Assembly (NCBI GenBank): GCA_949592205.1
Contig: CATIUR010000004.1
Location: forward strand, 12,165,501 to 12,229,500
Length of the DNA: 64,000 bases
Reading direction: 5' to 3'
Source of the DNA: Helichrysum umbraculigerum
Lineage: Eukaryota > Streptophyta > Magnoliopsida > Asterales > Asteraceae
Under the pieces are notes generated by a model, which ran no database searches, was not told the DNA's origin, and saw only the letters and a list, made by a program, of their open reading frames with translations. The translations under genes were made by a program, and so were the position numbers. Positions 36,844-50,995 of the stretch are shown one piece after another (positions within the stretch are counted from its first letter, which is position 1; each line of letters opens with the position of its first letter).

Positions 36844-37342
36844 TGTAACATCCGTCCTAAGGACCAAGGGTATTCTAGTAAATTTTTAGTTTTAAATAGT
36901 TATTTATTATATTAGGAAATTTTTGCTCAATTGGAGTAATTGTGATAAGTGAATTATTATTTGTTTTAACTTTCTGTAGTTAACGATAAAATAAAAAAAA
37001 TATTAAACTCGTAAATGGTTTCTAGGTTCTAGACAATAGGTTGAAAGGGGACTAGTTTTAAGTGAATTCGGAGTCGGTTAACATAATGGGCCGACTTATT
37101 TATAACTTTCCTAAAGAGGAAAGTATTTCACTTCTTTCCTAAACCAAAACCTAGAAACTAAAACCTTGAACATCAAACTTATAATCAAAAGTGAATTTGT
37201 GATTGTGAATCAAGCTTGTTCATAATCATCATCTTGTTCTTCACTACAACAAGTAAGTGATTTTGATTCAATTTTTGATAATTGCTTGAAATCATAGAGG
37301 TTATTGATTATTATGTGAATTGGATTTGAAAAGGTTGATATG
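36844..37342 (+). repeat. gypsy A 3' LTR, first part
   Basis: Matches 6802-7298 of the 5' LTR with a few percent difference; cut by gypsy B after ATATG (37338-37342). It resumes at 56485. Confidence 0.92.
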
Positions 37343-39225
37343 TATAACACCCCTCATTCGAAACAACAATATTATATTATTAACACGGAAGCGTATAATT
37401 TAAAACCTCTGAAAACACTGTACATTAAGATAATGTACATACATAGTTTAGATATCAAACGCACACTAAATGAAAACTATTAAACAACTACATCAAACGG
37501 GGTATTATATTATTTCAAACTTTAGTTTCAGTACAAAACATATCAGAGTAGCACGGTAAGTCAAACTTTCCCTGCTCCATGAGCATCACTGTCCTGCAAC
37601 CCACATCCCCAAAACATAACCTGCAGGAAGTAAATTGAGGGATTAGCACAAAGCTAAGTGAATGAATTCATCACACACAATTCAACTTAGCATAACTACC
37701 TGTTTACATCAAACAACCGTAAACATATGATTCAACCAGTCAACAATATAGTAATGAGGATCGGTGGCTCTGGGGAATACCATAATACCCGGGTGGCTCC
37801 CCAAGAACACTTAACCAACCATATCCGTATGGCCATAACGGACGAGACCGATAGCTAACAGTTATTATAATCAAACACAGGTACTACACACAACAAATGA
37901 ATCAAGTTCCTGTGTAATTCATATAATAACCAAACTAGCTCAACCAACCAGTTCAACCTGTTGACCTCATTAACAACTGATGCCCGAAGGCCACACATAG
38001 CACGTATATTTATAAGCAACAATGAATATTAAATACAACTACAACATATCTACGTTTACTTGTTGTAACCAAACAGTTACAACTAAATCAAATGGTGAGT
38101 TCCGAATCCACTCACCAATACCTCTGTCGTCTCAACCTCAGATTCCAAGTGTCACTTATCTTTTGGAGAATCTGAGAATCAATAATCAAATATAAGTTAG
38201 TAACAACGTTATTAAAATCATAACTCATATTCGAATACAACATATATTATTACATTTCACAACATGTATAATACAATCATTATGGGCACATTTGTTAGAT
38301 ATATCAACAAACCTAACAAGTAACACTAATACATTAGTAATTCAATAATGTTTGTACAAAAAATCAAATTTTCTGCATTAAGGGGGAATCCGCCGGATTC
38401 CCATTGAATCCGCCGGATTCAAAGGTGTTTTCAGACCCAACTTTGGACCAGGGCTTCAAATACGAATCCGGTTGATGAATCCGCCGGATTTAAGCCGTTT
38501 TGACCGGATTCCCAACCCCATTGACCTGATGAATCCGCCGGATTCATTAGGAATCCGCCGGATTCCTTGTGTTCGTCAGTCCTGTACAGATCGTATAGAA
38601 CTCAACCCAGAAAACTAAACCCACAAACCAAATAACCACAGGTTCAATTCCAGCATCATGTTACAGATTATATATCATCACATATGTAAACTATAACATG
38701 TCTAACACATCAATTTAACATCACATAACTCATACAACTATGAATTTGATCCAAGAACTCATAATTCATAAAAATACTTACAATTCAAAGATTTCAAGAT
38801 GATTATGATGAAGTTAAGCTTAGAATCTCAGTTCCAATAGCTTGATTTCAGATTGTAAATTGATGTTCTTGTTCTTAGGGTTTTAGGTTTCTAGTTTCTA
38901 AAAAAGGAAAGTGAAGTAAACTTTCCTAAAAGGGAAGGTTTTTATAATAGGTCGGCTAAGACTTTTACACCGACCCGTATCCACTTAAAACTAGTCCCCT
39001 TTTAATCTATTGCCTAGAACCTAAAAACCATTTGCGAGAAACTTATTTTTATTTTACCATCAACTATAGTAAATTACAACAAACAACAATTTACTATTCA
39101 CAATAAGTTCTTAGACTTATTTAACTAAGTTTCGCAATAAACAAATAATATCGAATAATTTCTAATACCATTAAATATAACAATTTAAAATTAGAAATTA
39201 CCGGACTCGAAGAGAGGATGTTACA
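37343..39225 (-). repeat. gypsy B 3' LTR (1,883 bp)
   Basis: Minus strand TGTAACATCCTC...GGGGTGTTATA. Five GAATCCGCCGGATTC palindromes lie at 38386-38565. Confidence 0.93.
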
Positions 39226-41593
39226 AATCTCCCCCCCTTAAGAAGATTTCGTCCCCGAAATCTCCACGATCAAATAATCCAGGATATCTGGATTTCATAC
39301 TGTCCTCGGTTTCCCAAGTTAGGTTTGAACCTAAACTATGCTTCCACTTCACTAGGACCATTGGTATCTGTTTCTTCCTAAGTTTAACAACTTTTCGGTC
39401 TAGAAGTTCAACAGGTTCTTCAACTAACTTCTGGGTTCGATCAACTTTTAAATCTTTCAAAGGAAGAATTTGAGACTGGTCCTCCACGTTACATTTCCTC
39501 AAATAACAAATGTTAAACGTGTCATGAATACCAGCAAGTTCTGAAGGAAGATCAAGTGTCACTGACTGATCATTAACGACTTTACTGATTTTAAATGGAC
39601 CGATATACCGAGGAGCCAATTTACCACGTTTCCCAAACCGAATAACCCCCTTCCAAGGTGAAACTTTAAGATACACCAGTTCACCTTCAACAAATGATAC
39701 CGGTCGTCTACGTGGATCTGCATACTGCTTCTGTCTGTCAAGTGCAGCTTTCAACTTTTCACGGGAAATTGCTACTTTGTCAGCTGTCATCTGAACAATG
39801 TCGGGCCCAGCAAACTGTTTCTCACCAGCCTCTAACCAACAAGTAGGCGTTCTGCAACGTCTACCATATGGCCTCTCATAAGGAGGCATGCCAATGCTGG
39901 AATGATAAGAATTATTGTATGCAAATTCAACCAACGGTAAATGAGAATCCCAAGAACCGCCATACTCCAAAACACAAGCCCTTAACATATCCTCAAGTGT
40001 CTGAATCGTACGTTCTGACTGACCGTCGGTCTGAGGATGATAAGCAGTACTGAGATTAACTCTGGTACCCAACTCGTGCTGTAAACTCTGCCAAAAATGA
40101 GAAATGAACCGAGAATCCCTATCCGATACAATCGACAACGGAATACCATGCCGGGAAACAATCTCATTAACATACAACTGGGCAAGCTTACTCAACGAGG
40201 CCGTTTCACTACTAGCCAGAAAATGAGCACTCTTGGTTAACCTATCAACGATAACCCAAATCATATCATTTCCTCAAGATGTATGTGGAAGTTTAGTCAC
40301 AAAATCCATAGTTAAATGTTCCCACTTCCATTCTGGAATCTCTAACTGTTTCAGCGACCCATACGGCTTTTGGTGTTCAGCTTTAACTTGAGCACACACA
40401 TGACAAGTGCCAACAAACCTTGCAATGTCAGTTTTCATCGTAGGACACCAATACAAGGATTTCAAATCATTATACATTCGAGTACTACCGGGATGAACAG
40501 ATAAACGAGACTTATGGGCTTCAGTCAAAATCATATTCCGAATACCACCAATCAGAGGAATCCATACACGAGACTGAAAAGTTTTCAATCCTCTAGAATC
40601 ATCAAGTAACAAATCTTTCCATTTCAACATGATTTCTGATTTAAGATTATGATCTAATAGAGCTTCCAACTGTGCATCTTTAATCTTATCTACCAAATCA
40701 GAAGAAACATCAACTTTCAAGTAATAAACTCGGTCAGAGGTACCTTTTCGACTCAAAGCATCAGCAACCACATTAGCTTTGCCTGGATGGTAACGAATTT
40801 CACAATCATAATCCTTGATTAACTCTAACCATCGTCTTTGATGCATGTTTAACTCTTTCTGGGAAAACACATACTGAAGACTTTTGTGATCCGAACATAT
40901 AACACATTTCGTGCCATAAAGATAATGTCTCCAGATTTTCAATGCAAACACAACAGCTGCCAACTCTAAATCATGAGTAGGGTAATTTCTTTCATGCTGT
41001 TTCAACTGCCGAGAAGCATAAGCAATAACTCTGTCTCTTTGCATAAGAACACCACCCAACCCAGCATAAGATGCATCACAATAAACAACAAAATCATCAG
41101 ACCCATCAGGTAATGCCAACACAGGTGCCTAACACAGTAACTGTTTCAAAGTTTGAAAAGCTAACTCTTGTTGTTCAGTCCACACAAATTTCTCATCTTT
41201 ACGGGTCAATTTAGTCAAAGAACTGGCAATTTTAGAAAAGTCTTTAATGAATTTCCGGTAATAACCAGCCAAACCAAGAAAACTCTTAATCTCTGACGCA
41301 GATTTTGGAGCTTTCCAATTCATAACAGCTTCAATTTTAGAAGGATCAACTTTTACACCATCGTTACAGATAATATGACCCAAAAATTGTACCTCCCGAA
41401 TCCAGAATTCACATTTAGAAAACTTTGCATATAAGTGTTCTCTTTTCAACGTTTCTAACACTAACCTCAAATGCATTTCATGTTCTGATTTGGATTTTGA
41501 ATACACCGGGATATCATCAATAAACACAATCACAAATTTGTAAAGAAAAGGCCGACAAACTCGATTCATCAAATCCATAAAAACTGCTGGAGC
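39221..41593 (-). pseudogene. gypsy B pol, second part: RT end, RNase H, integrase, chromodomain
   Basis: Resumes after the LARD with MDLMNRVCRPFL. The reverse transcriptase core reads FIDDIPVYS where FIDDILIYS is normal, so the site beside the catalytic aspartates is altered. RNase H (VVYCDASYAGLGG), integrase zinc site (CHVCAQVK), DDE core (SDRDSRFISHFW, TDGQSERTIQTLED) and the chromodomain-like VLVKWKHSLGSNLTWE are present. Stops at 41129-41131 (CAG to TAG) and 40274-40276 (TGA). The frame reads through the polypurine tract and ends at the TAA inside the first bases of the LTR. Confidence 0.92.
39226..39243 (-). other. gypsy B polypurine tract
   Basis: Minus strand CTTAAGGGGGGGAGATT just before the LTR start; it also codes for the last pol residues (LRGGDL). 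Confidence 0.8.
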
Positions 41594-41598
41594 ATTAG

Positions 41599-43668
41599 TA
41601 TAACACCCTTCAAATTCCAGAACTGTTTTTTTTTAAAATACCGGAAGCGAAAGTCCAACTAACATTAATAATTATACATTATATAATACTCATATTAGTC
41701 AATCTATTTCAAAACATAATTTATCATTTTGGGTGTTACATAATTTGAAAGACAACAATGATTTTATAAAATCAAAGATCAGAGTAAACATCGGGTCGTC
41801 AAACATTCCATCCAGTCAGCTGCTCCTTGATCATCACATAATCTAATCATATCCTGCAAGGAGTGGTAATGTGGGGGATTAGCTCAACGCTAAGTGAATG
41901 AACTAATAACCATCAACACAACTTAGCCTAACAAATATGTTTACAACTAAGCATAGCATACTAAACGAGTTTACAGCAACCGCATCGTAAACACACAATT
42001 AATTGTTTACAGCATAAAGCATCGCAAACACACAATCATTTGTTTACAGCATAAAGCATCGCAAACAAATATCATCCAAGAGGATCGGCGGTCCTTGAGG
42101 CGCCCTCATGCCCGGGTGGCCCCCAAGCAACCTCACACAAACTGCAGGCCAATACAGCGGTAAACCGATAGCCTAGGTACTATTTACCCACACAACACAG
42201 TATTCCTATAACCATCCGTGTACAAGAACCTGTGTTGGCAACTCAATAGTAACCTTAAGCCCAACCATGTTGACTTCTGAAAACACATATGCCCAAAGGC
42301 CAGATATCACAAAATCTATATCTATCAAGGCAATATGTCAATCAACAGTTTATAGCAGTAAAACCACGTTTACCCGTTGTAACCAAATCTGTTACAACTA
42401 AGTTACGCTGAAGGTTACAGGTCCACTCACCAATACCTCCGCCGTCCACTCAGTAGTCTAATATCACTGAGTCTTCTCCACATCTTAGAATACAATGGAA
42501 TAACATAAGTTAGTTACTTGTCTCAAAATCTATACAACATCATTCCAATATTATGAATAACCATATCAAATATATCATATAACCTATGATAATCATCATA
42601 ATCATCAAAATTCTCAAGAACACTTAATCACTTTATAACTTTTAACTTGAATAATGTTAATCATCATCATTAATCCCTTATAATATAATCATTAACAATA
42701 CTTATCAATTCTACACTAATAACATCAACTTAACATATGGATTCTTCAAAATCAACCAAACCCACAAACTTTATTAATGATCATACATCAACTTCATCAT
42801 TTCTAAGTTAGGCTTAAGTTATCATCATGAATTAAACACTAACTAACAACTCTAACACAACAACAAGCTTCAATTTCAAGTTAATCATGCTAATTCCATC
42901 AATTACCCAAAACCCATTTTGATTACAACTTATATAACATGATCAATTCACTTCATGGTTAAATTAAGATTACCAACCATCTTATAAACACTTATTAACA
43001 CTACCTTAACCAATTTTAAACTCTAATTTCGGATTAAAGTCATTAACCCATCAAAATCATCATAAACCCTAAGAATCACCATAGATTTATAATCTTAAGC
43101 TTGAATCTTGTTAGAAATCAACCATAACAAACTTAACTAACAACAATTTACACTTTTGAAACCCTAATTTTGGATTTTGATCAAGAACACCAAAACCCCT
43201 AAATTCTAGGTTTTAGAAAATGAAGAACACAAGATTATACCTTGATTGAGATGATTAGAGAGGCTTGAATTCATGTTTAGAAGCTCCAATTTGATGATTC
43301 TTCATGATTTTGTTAAGTGATTTAGGTTTAGATGTGTGTGTGTGTATTCGTACGTATGTATCTATGTGTGTGGGATAAAAACTGATCCATCCCATATAAT
43401 ATACCATTTAAGTGTTAATTTTCATTCCCCGTATTCATTATTGTCTGGAACTTAAAAACCATTTGCGGGGAAATACAATTTTGTTTTACCGTCAACTAAA
43501 TAAATTTAAAACGAGTATTATTTTACTAACCACAATAACTCATTTCGCTAATGGACCTATTAAATTTATAATTATTCACAAGACATTAATTATTTAAAAA
43601 CACACTTAAATAATTTAATAAATAAAGAAATTACCGATTTCGACTAGGCCCAAAACGATGATGTTACA
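41599..43668 (-). repeat. LARD 3' LTR (2,070 bp)
   Basis: Minus strand TGTAACATCATCG...GAAGGGTGTTATA. Nearly identical to 47688-52230 without its insertion. No palindromic CCGG cluster within this LTR. Confidence 0.9.
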
Positions 43669-46600
43669 AATCTCTCCTCCTTAAAGAGATTTCGTCCTCG
43701 AAATCTAATCGCACCTAGTTATATAGTGAAACCGAATCACTTAATCAATAACTAATATAGGCACACACAACGCGTGTGTACATTAGTCTAAGTATCTATG
43801 CATCCACATAAACACTAAACGAGTACTCTTTATAATATACTTATATGGGTATATTTTAATTCATCTACTTACACGTCACCAGTGTAGATTATAACTTAAA
43901 TTCACATAAGTCTTGATAAACCTTTATAAGCATAACCGCATATATAGCAATAATAATAGTAGTTATAAACACCACCACATGCACATTTGTAATAAAAGTT
44001 TAACTCAATTCATAACTAACCATTTAGCTAATAACCATGTATCTCTACTTTTTGCAATTAGTTAAATACTGATTTACGGCTTGTGAATGTAACACCACCA
44101 GGTTACATGAAGCCCTATGCTTAGCCATATTAACACTTTGGATCACACAATCATTTAAAATAAGTGAATTACATAATCATTTATTTTAATCTTAATCAGA
44201 AAACTAGCGACATGCTAGGATCTTTAAACCAAATATAAATACTTACATACTTTCCTTTTAATAAAACAACAACAATGTTTATAAAACTTCAATGCTCATA
44301 TTCACAATGAGAATTTAATTTAGATCATGCAAGCAATTAACCACATACATCATCCTTAAATGATGAAGCATCAATAACCTTATCCATCACAACTATTTAT
44401 CTTAAGGTCAGTTTTATCAATTGTAACACTATTTGATCCTGTAAAGTTTATTACTCATCTGTGTTTCAAGTCATACTACTTTAATCTCACCTTTTAAAGC
44501 AAAGTACAAGTCAATTCCTATGATAAAAATCATAATCTTCAAAGTCAAATATCACCAATCTCAACAGATAATTGCTATTATACATCAATGGGTACTTGCT
44601 ATCTCAGCACACGTACCACATTATCAAAATGTGCTAACCATCAACACATTTTCAACAATATTCACATATTTAATCCATTTTAGTCAACCTCTACTTAAAC
44701 TTATTTCATCACATAACCTTTCAAATTGCAATGTATCACTTCATCTAGTCATTAGATATACAACAATACGAAAGATTATATGTAATTCGCACATAATTAT
44801 AATAAAATTACCAATCCAACAAATAAAACCCTTATTTTCCCGACTATTTTACTTTTCCCAAGGACATAATTTCGCACATTTTTCTAACCATAAACTATCC
44901 GGACATGGCAGCCTTTACCTAACCTTTATTACCATGAATGAAGAATCACGTACTCATCTTAACAAGTAGTATAAACAGTTCAAATTCTTCTTTTACAACG
45001 TTTCCACATTAAACGATAGTTAATTAGTTTACTACCACCTTATATTAGTCAGTCAATAACCATTTCATAACTGCATGTCAATACATGTTACTCGTTATTT
45101 TAAAATCATTTAACTTCATTTGGTACTTAGTAGCCTCAACAACTCCATGTGAAATGGCATAATATGAATACGTTGGCCAGACGTCGTTATATTATGTCAG
45201 TCACACTTTATTCTTAGGCCACTTCATACCATCAATATCAATGTAATGGATTTTAAATTCTAACTTATATTACAATAGTGAAATCAACAATTATCATATA
45301 TACAACAACAATTTTGCAGCAATTATTCAACTATATTTCAAAATTTTACATTATTCCACTTATCATGTAATTAGGCAAATATATATAACACAGACATGCA
45401 ACCTCGTTTTCACTAAGTTATTATCATATGTGAAATGTCTAACATAATACATTACTCAGCACTATCAGTACCTAACTCAATATCAAACATTAGTTACATC
45501 ACTTAATACTTATAGTACATTTATAGTTAAACACTTTGTCAATACTATGTGTAATATTCAACGTATTTCTTCAATCTATGCTTCTTTAGTTGTATTATAA
45601 ATAACATTTCATATTCCATATCAAACATATACACTATAACTCTATTGTCAAATATCAAATAAGTATAAACTCATACACTTCACTTTTCAAACTCTAAGAA
45701 TACTTATTTAACCATTTCTAATAATTTAGATGATTCAATCACTTCATTCTATCTCACTTAATCTATATAACTCAAGGATTCAAATCACCAACAACAACAG
45801 TTGGCCACAATCAATAATACGAAGAATACACAGCTTGAAAATAACTTATACTCACTAAAATATTAGTACCTCTTAAAACAAATTATAACATCATATTTAG
45901 TCATAGGAATGACCCCTGGGCTCGAATAAACAAAAACCCAATTTAAAACGTAAGTCAAAAGTTCAAAATAAGGTCTGAAAAACAGTAAAACGCGATTTTC
46001 GGGCCCCAAACAACCCCGAAGTGCCAAAAACTGCCAGGGCTCATGGCAAAGCGATGAGCTTTGACCGTTGGGCCGTTTTTAAGTGGACATGTAAATTTCG
46101 TCTTATTCTGACACCGAAATTTTCTAACGGAAAATCATACGTCAAATGTTACGTCAAACGTCGAAAAAACTTAAAAATTTATTTTTTTCACAGAAAAGAG
46201 CCACAAGCCGCCGGCTATAGGGTCAAGCCGCCGGCTTCCGACCCCAAGCCGCCGGGTCCTACACTCTAACCGCCGGGTAAATTAAATTTTTGCCAAACAG
46301 AAACATTTTACCGTATTTGGCTGGAGCAGCAGCCGGGTTTAGGTACTACCAGCCGGGTCACTACTCTACCCGCCGGGTTCCCTTTGGAACCACCGGGTCC
46401 CATGCCTGTACAGCAGACCCTGCACCAGCAAACCTTAATGCAAATTTCTGAAATTCAAACGCGCATATCTCACAAACCGTAAATAGTTAGGGTCTGAAAT
46501 TTTGCAGGCACCTTCATATAATCAAAATACAACTTTCCATTTTTCCACTTTTTCAATTTACACGTTTTACGAGAAAACGGACGTACGACTCATTTTTGAC

Positions 46601-47687
46601 CATTTTCGACCATTTTGGTTGACACGCTATATTTCAAACGACTTGGTTTCTGACTTCCACCTTTTACCAACATGTTTCTATATACATTAGTGACGTGTGG
46701 GCATATTCGTCACCTACAAACACTCATTCTACATTGTTTTGACACGTTGACCCGTTTAGGGGTCCAAATGGACATTTTTCCCAATTTCATTCATAATGAC
46801 CACATTAACACTTTTAATCCACATTTTATCTATACTTATAACTGTAAGTCACTTTAAAAACCATCATACACAAACCAAATCAAGTTTTAACCGTTTTATC
46901 ACTAAGTGACCCATTTGGGTTTATGACCATTTACTCACTATTCTATCACCCATTCCACATAACTTTAACTAATCTAAGTCAAACCAAACCATTATCACTA
47001 TTGGTGTCATAACATAACCTTAAATTACCAATTCCACATATTACCATCATATTTACACAATTACATCAAGTTTTCAACATTGACCTTTCCTAAACTTGTC
47101 AATACATATAAAGACATCGTTGACTACTTTGACTTTTCAGGTCAAACACACACCTTCCAATCAATGTACACTTTCTAATTTAAACCACAACATGGCTTTA
47201 AACATCTTACTTGAGGAATACCATCACCTCATTAATTTCCTTATGGAAAGTTTTATCAATTCAATCTATCAAGATTTACTTCTAAGCACATAATCAACTT
47301 ATGCTAAACACATAGGCAAAATCAACTTACTCCTAAATGAGAAATAATATCAATCTAATTCAATTTACTTCACTAATCATAGTCCTCATAGCAAGTAAAC
47401 AATTCAAACTTATTTAATTTAAACAAGCTTATAGAGAATTACCTGATGCTTTTACACCAACGAACATAGAGGAATCATTGAGAATACCAGTCGGTTACTC
47501 ATGTTCCTCCTTCTCTGCAATCAAACACAATCTCACATCTTGTTAAGCGTTAGTACATATCTTACTACCCAATTATCATGCAACAACTAACCCCACCTTC
47601 TGGAATGTTTGACTTGACACTAATCCAGATTTGGGATTGAACACCATAAATGTTCAATTCACCCAAACCGATGCTCTGATACCAATT
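43669..47687 (-). other. LARD interior, non-coding
   Basis: Four kilobases of AT-rich DNA with no recognisable gag, protease or polymerase in any frame. A GC-rich patch at 46195-46405 holds AAGCCGCCGGCT, ACCCGCCGGGTT and related words, the same core as in the LTRs of the gypsy A and B elements. The longest open frame (149 codons at 44520-44969) is antisense and low in complexity. Confidence 0.75.
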
Positions 47688-48526
47688 TATAACACCCTTC
47701 AAATTCCAGAACTGTTTTTTTTTTTAAATACCGGAAGCGAAAGTCCAACTAACATTAATAATTATACATTATATAATACTCATATTAGTCAATCTATTTC
47801 AAAACATAATTTATCATTTTGGGTGTTACATAATTTGAAAGACAACAATGATTTTATAAAATCAAAGATCAGAGTAAACATCGGGTCGTCAAACATTCCA
47901 TCCAGTCAGCTGCTCCTTGATCATCACATAATCTAATCATATCCTGCAAGGAGTGGTAATGTGGGGGATTAGCTCAACGCTAAGTGAATGAACTAATAAC
48001 CATCAACACAACTTAGCCTAACAAATATGTTTACAACTAAGCATAGCATACTAAACGAGTTTACAGCAACCGCATCGTAAACACACAATTAATTGTTTAC
48101 AGCATAAAGCATCGCAAACACACAATCATTTGTTTACATCATAAAGCATCGCAAACAAATATCATCCAAGAGGATCGGCGGTCCTTGAGGCGCCCTCATG
48201 CCCGGGTGGCCCCCAAGCAACCTCACACAAACTGCAGGCCAATACAGCGGTAAACCGATAGCCTAGGTACTATTTACCCACACAACATAGTATTCCTATA
48301 ACCATCCATGTACAAGGACCTGTGTTGGCAACTCAATAGTAACCTTAAGCCCAACCATGTTGACCTCTGAAAACACATATGCCCAAAGGCCAGATATCAC
48401 AAAATCTATATCTATCAAGGCAATATGTCAATCAACAGTTTATAGCAGTAAAACCACGTTTACCCGTTGTAACCAAATCTGTTACAACTAAGTTACGCTG
48501 AAGGTTACAGGTCCACTCACCAATAC

Positions 48527-48914
48527 TGTGAAAAGGTATGATCGTTTAAGCTCAGATTGTTTAGATCTTGATCTAGAATAATAATAACATTGAATTAATC
48601 ATAAAGTGCGGAATAACAATAAGAACATCAATGTTATCACTTCAAGCCTCAATTATTATTTGATCAGAATAACACGGTTATACAACTATAACAGGATCAA
48701 GAAACCTTGATCTTGAGGCTAAACAAAACCCTAGACGTCTACATTATGTGTGCACACCAAAACCTACGTCCCTATGTCTCTTTATATAATAGAGATCTTT
48801 AGAGTTACAAGAAATCATAATTATACTAGGAGACTAATAAAAATAAAACTATTCAACTTTAGTCCCTCAACTTTCATCTTTTATTTTGTCTCATCAAATT
48901 AATAAATCCTAACA
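48527..48914 (-). repeat. 3' LTR of the small copia-like element (388 bp)
   Basis: Plus strand TGTGAAAAGGTATG...AATCCTAACA; same length as its partner. Confidence 0.9.
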
Positions 48915-49669
48915 ATCTTCCCCTATTTGATGATGAAAAAATATCGATCTTCTTGCAAAACTTCCCCTAAACTCTTGATTTCTTGTAATCATATCATGCC
49001 TTGCGATAAGTTGCAAATCTGAATCTTCAAATTCTTCTTCCCCTTTTTGTCATAATCCAATAGGGGTCTTTTGCAACTTGTAAACACTTCCCCTCAAGTG
49101 TTACATGTAGATGATGAAACAATAACAGTAAGCTTCCCTTAAAATATGTTCACCATCTCTTGAATCTCAAATTCGATTGGCTCTATGTAATGATTACTGG
49201 TCGGTGAAGAAAATAGAATATAACAAACTTAATAAAGAAATTAAGTCTTCCAAACTTGTACCTTATATCTTGTACTATCCACGACGTCGAACTTATAATC
49301 CTATGTATAAGTAGATTACAATCTCTTTGACAAAAATCCTTATTTTCCATAATAAGTCACCGAGCACACCAAAACTCTTTCAAGTGATAGCAAATGTGAG
49401 CATTGAGCATCCTAAGTTTAATCTCACACGTTTGCTAGATTTGTCAAGTCTTCGTCGTTGCCATACAAACCAAACAATTTATCTTCAAAGTGTTCCACCC
49501 TCACTTTGAGATATGATACGATACACATCTGTAAAACTCAACTTCAATATCAAATATGCAATAATCAATCTTCTTCGTAATCACATCTTCAAATAATCTT
49601 AAAAAACGAGCCATTAAATCAATAAGAATAAATTGTTATGAAAAACAATTCCATTCGAGATCCAAAACT

Positions 49670-49985
49670 ATCAGTGGTAACTGTTTTTGAACTAACAGTG
49701 TTAATCTCCAATTCCAAGTCCAAATCAAATAACAGTGGTTACAAAATTCACAAACAGTGGTAATCTTCAAAATCCCGAACAGTGGTAACCACTTTGCATT
49801 AACAGTGGCAAGCTTTACTAGCTGTGGCAAGTTTGTACTAACAGCGGTAAACTTGTACTGACAGAGGCAACATTGTACTAGCAGAGGCAAACTTGTAATA
49901 GCGGCGGTACAAACCTTCTAACAGCGGGAACGTTGTACAAACAGTGGTAACTTTGTGCTAGCAGGGGCAAGTTGATGAGCAGTGG
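49670..49985. repeat. degenerate array of ACAGTGGTAA words
   Basis: About 13 words of the form (A/T)(A/G)(A)CAG(T/C/A/G)GG(T/C)AA, spaced 20-35 bases, many preceded by TTGTACTA. They lie inside the small copia-like element. Not a strict tandem repeat. Confidence 0.65.
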
Positions 49986-50607
49986 CTTACAAACTGTATA
50001 TCTCCTTGGTTACATATCTGATGATGCTCAAATTCTAACACGAAGTCCATCAATGTTTCATTAACCACATATCCAAAAATCAAGTCGATCCAACGGTTAA
50101 TGAATTTACAGGAATTATTTGACTTCAGCTGCACAAAAAGAAACCATAAACTTACTGCATTAATTTAGAATTTTAATATCTCTTTATAGAAACATCCGAT
50201 CACTATGAAATTTTTACACGATGTAGATACATATGTCTTCTATAACATATCCAAAAATCATCAACTTTCGTTGGATAACGAAGACACAGTGATCGTTTTA
50301 CTTCTGCCATTTTGAAAAACCCTAAACTTTCAGCAACCAATTTTGACAATAAATATCTCTCAATCAAAAGCTCAGATCGAAAATTCCTTCGGTAGGAATG
50401 TGCGCCTATATGTTAAGAACCTACAGTTCAAATTTCACGACAATCTAACGGTTAACGAATGAGATCCGGAATGTTTACCATGGCTGTGCAGAAAGTGACG
50501 AATTACGAATTTTTCTTGCAATCTTCTAGGGTTTCTTCGATACGGCTTCTTTTATCTCGTACACCTTGTATATCCTAGATCACGAGCAACCTTGCTCTGA
50601 TACCAAT

Positions 50608-50995
50608 TGTGAAAACGTATGATCGTTTAAGCTCAGATTGTTTAGATCTTGATCTAGAATAATAGTAACATTGAATTAATCATAAAGTGCGGAATAACAA
50701 TAAGAACATCAATGTTATCACTTCAAGCCTCAATTATTATTTGATCAGAATAACACGGTTATACAACTATAACAGGATCAAGAAACCTTGATCTTGAGGC
50801 TAAACAAAACCCTAGACGTCTACATTATGTGTACACACCAAAACCTACGTCCCTATGTCTCTTTATATAATAGAGATCTTTAGAGTTACAAGAAATCATA
50901 ATTATACTAGGAGACTAATAAAAATAAAACTATTCAACTTTAGTCCCTCAACTTTCATCTTTTATTTTGTCTCATCAAATTAATAAATCCTAACA
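50608..50995 (-). repeat. 5' LTR of the small copia-like element (388 bp)
   Basis: Plus strand TGTGAAAACGTATG...AATCCTAACA; primer binding site abuts it at 50592-50607. Confidence 0.9.

Larger units (their letters stand above)
48527..50995 (-). mobile_element. small non-autonomous copia-like LTR element (2,469 bp)
   Basis: Perfect AATAC duplications at 48522-48526 and 50996-51000. LTRs of 388 bp at 48527-48914 and 50608-50995, about four differences by eye. On the minus strand the LTR is TGTTAGGATTTATT...TTTTCACA, followed by ATTGGTATCAGAGC (50592-50607, initiator Met tRNA). The purine tract TAGGGGAAGATT lies before the other LTR, as in copia elements. The 1.7-kb interior has no coding sequence. 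This is the youngest layer of the nest (level four). Confidence 0.88.

Noticed and set aside
44520..44969. 149-codon open frame in the LARD interior
   Set aside because: Antisense to the element, biased to I/H/S/L codons of AT-rich DNA, no motif; a chance frame.
49636..49890. 84-codon minus-strand frame in the small copia-like element
   Set aside because: It is the translation of the ACAGTGGTAA word array and has no gag or pol feature.
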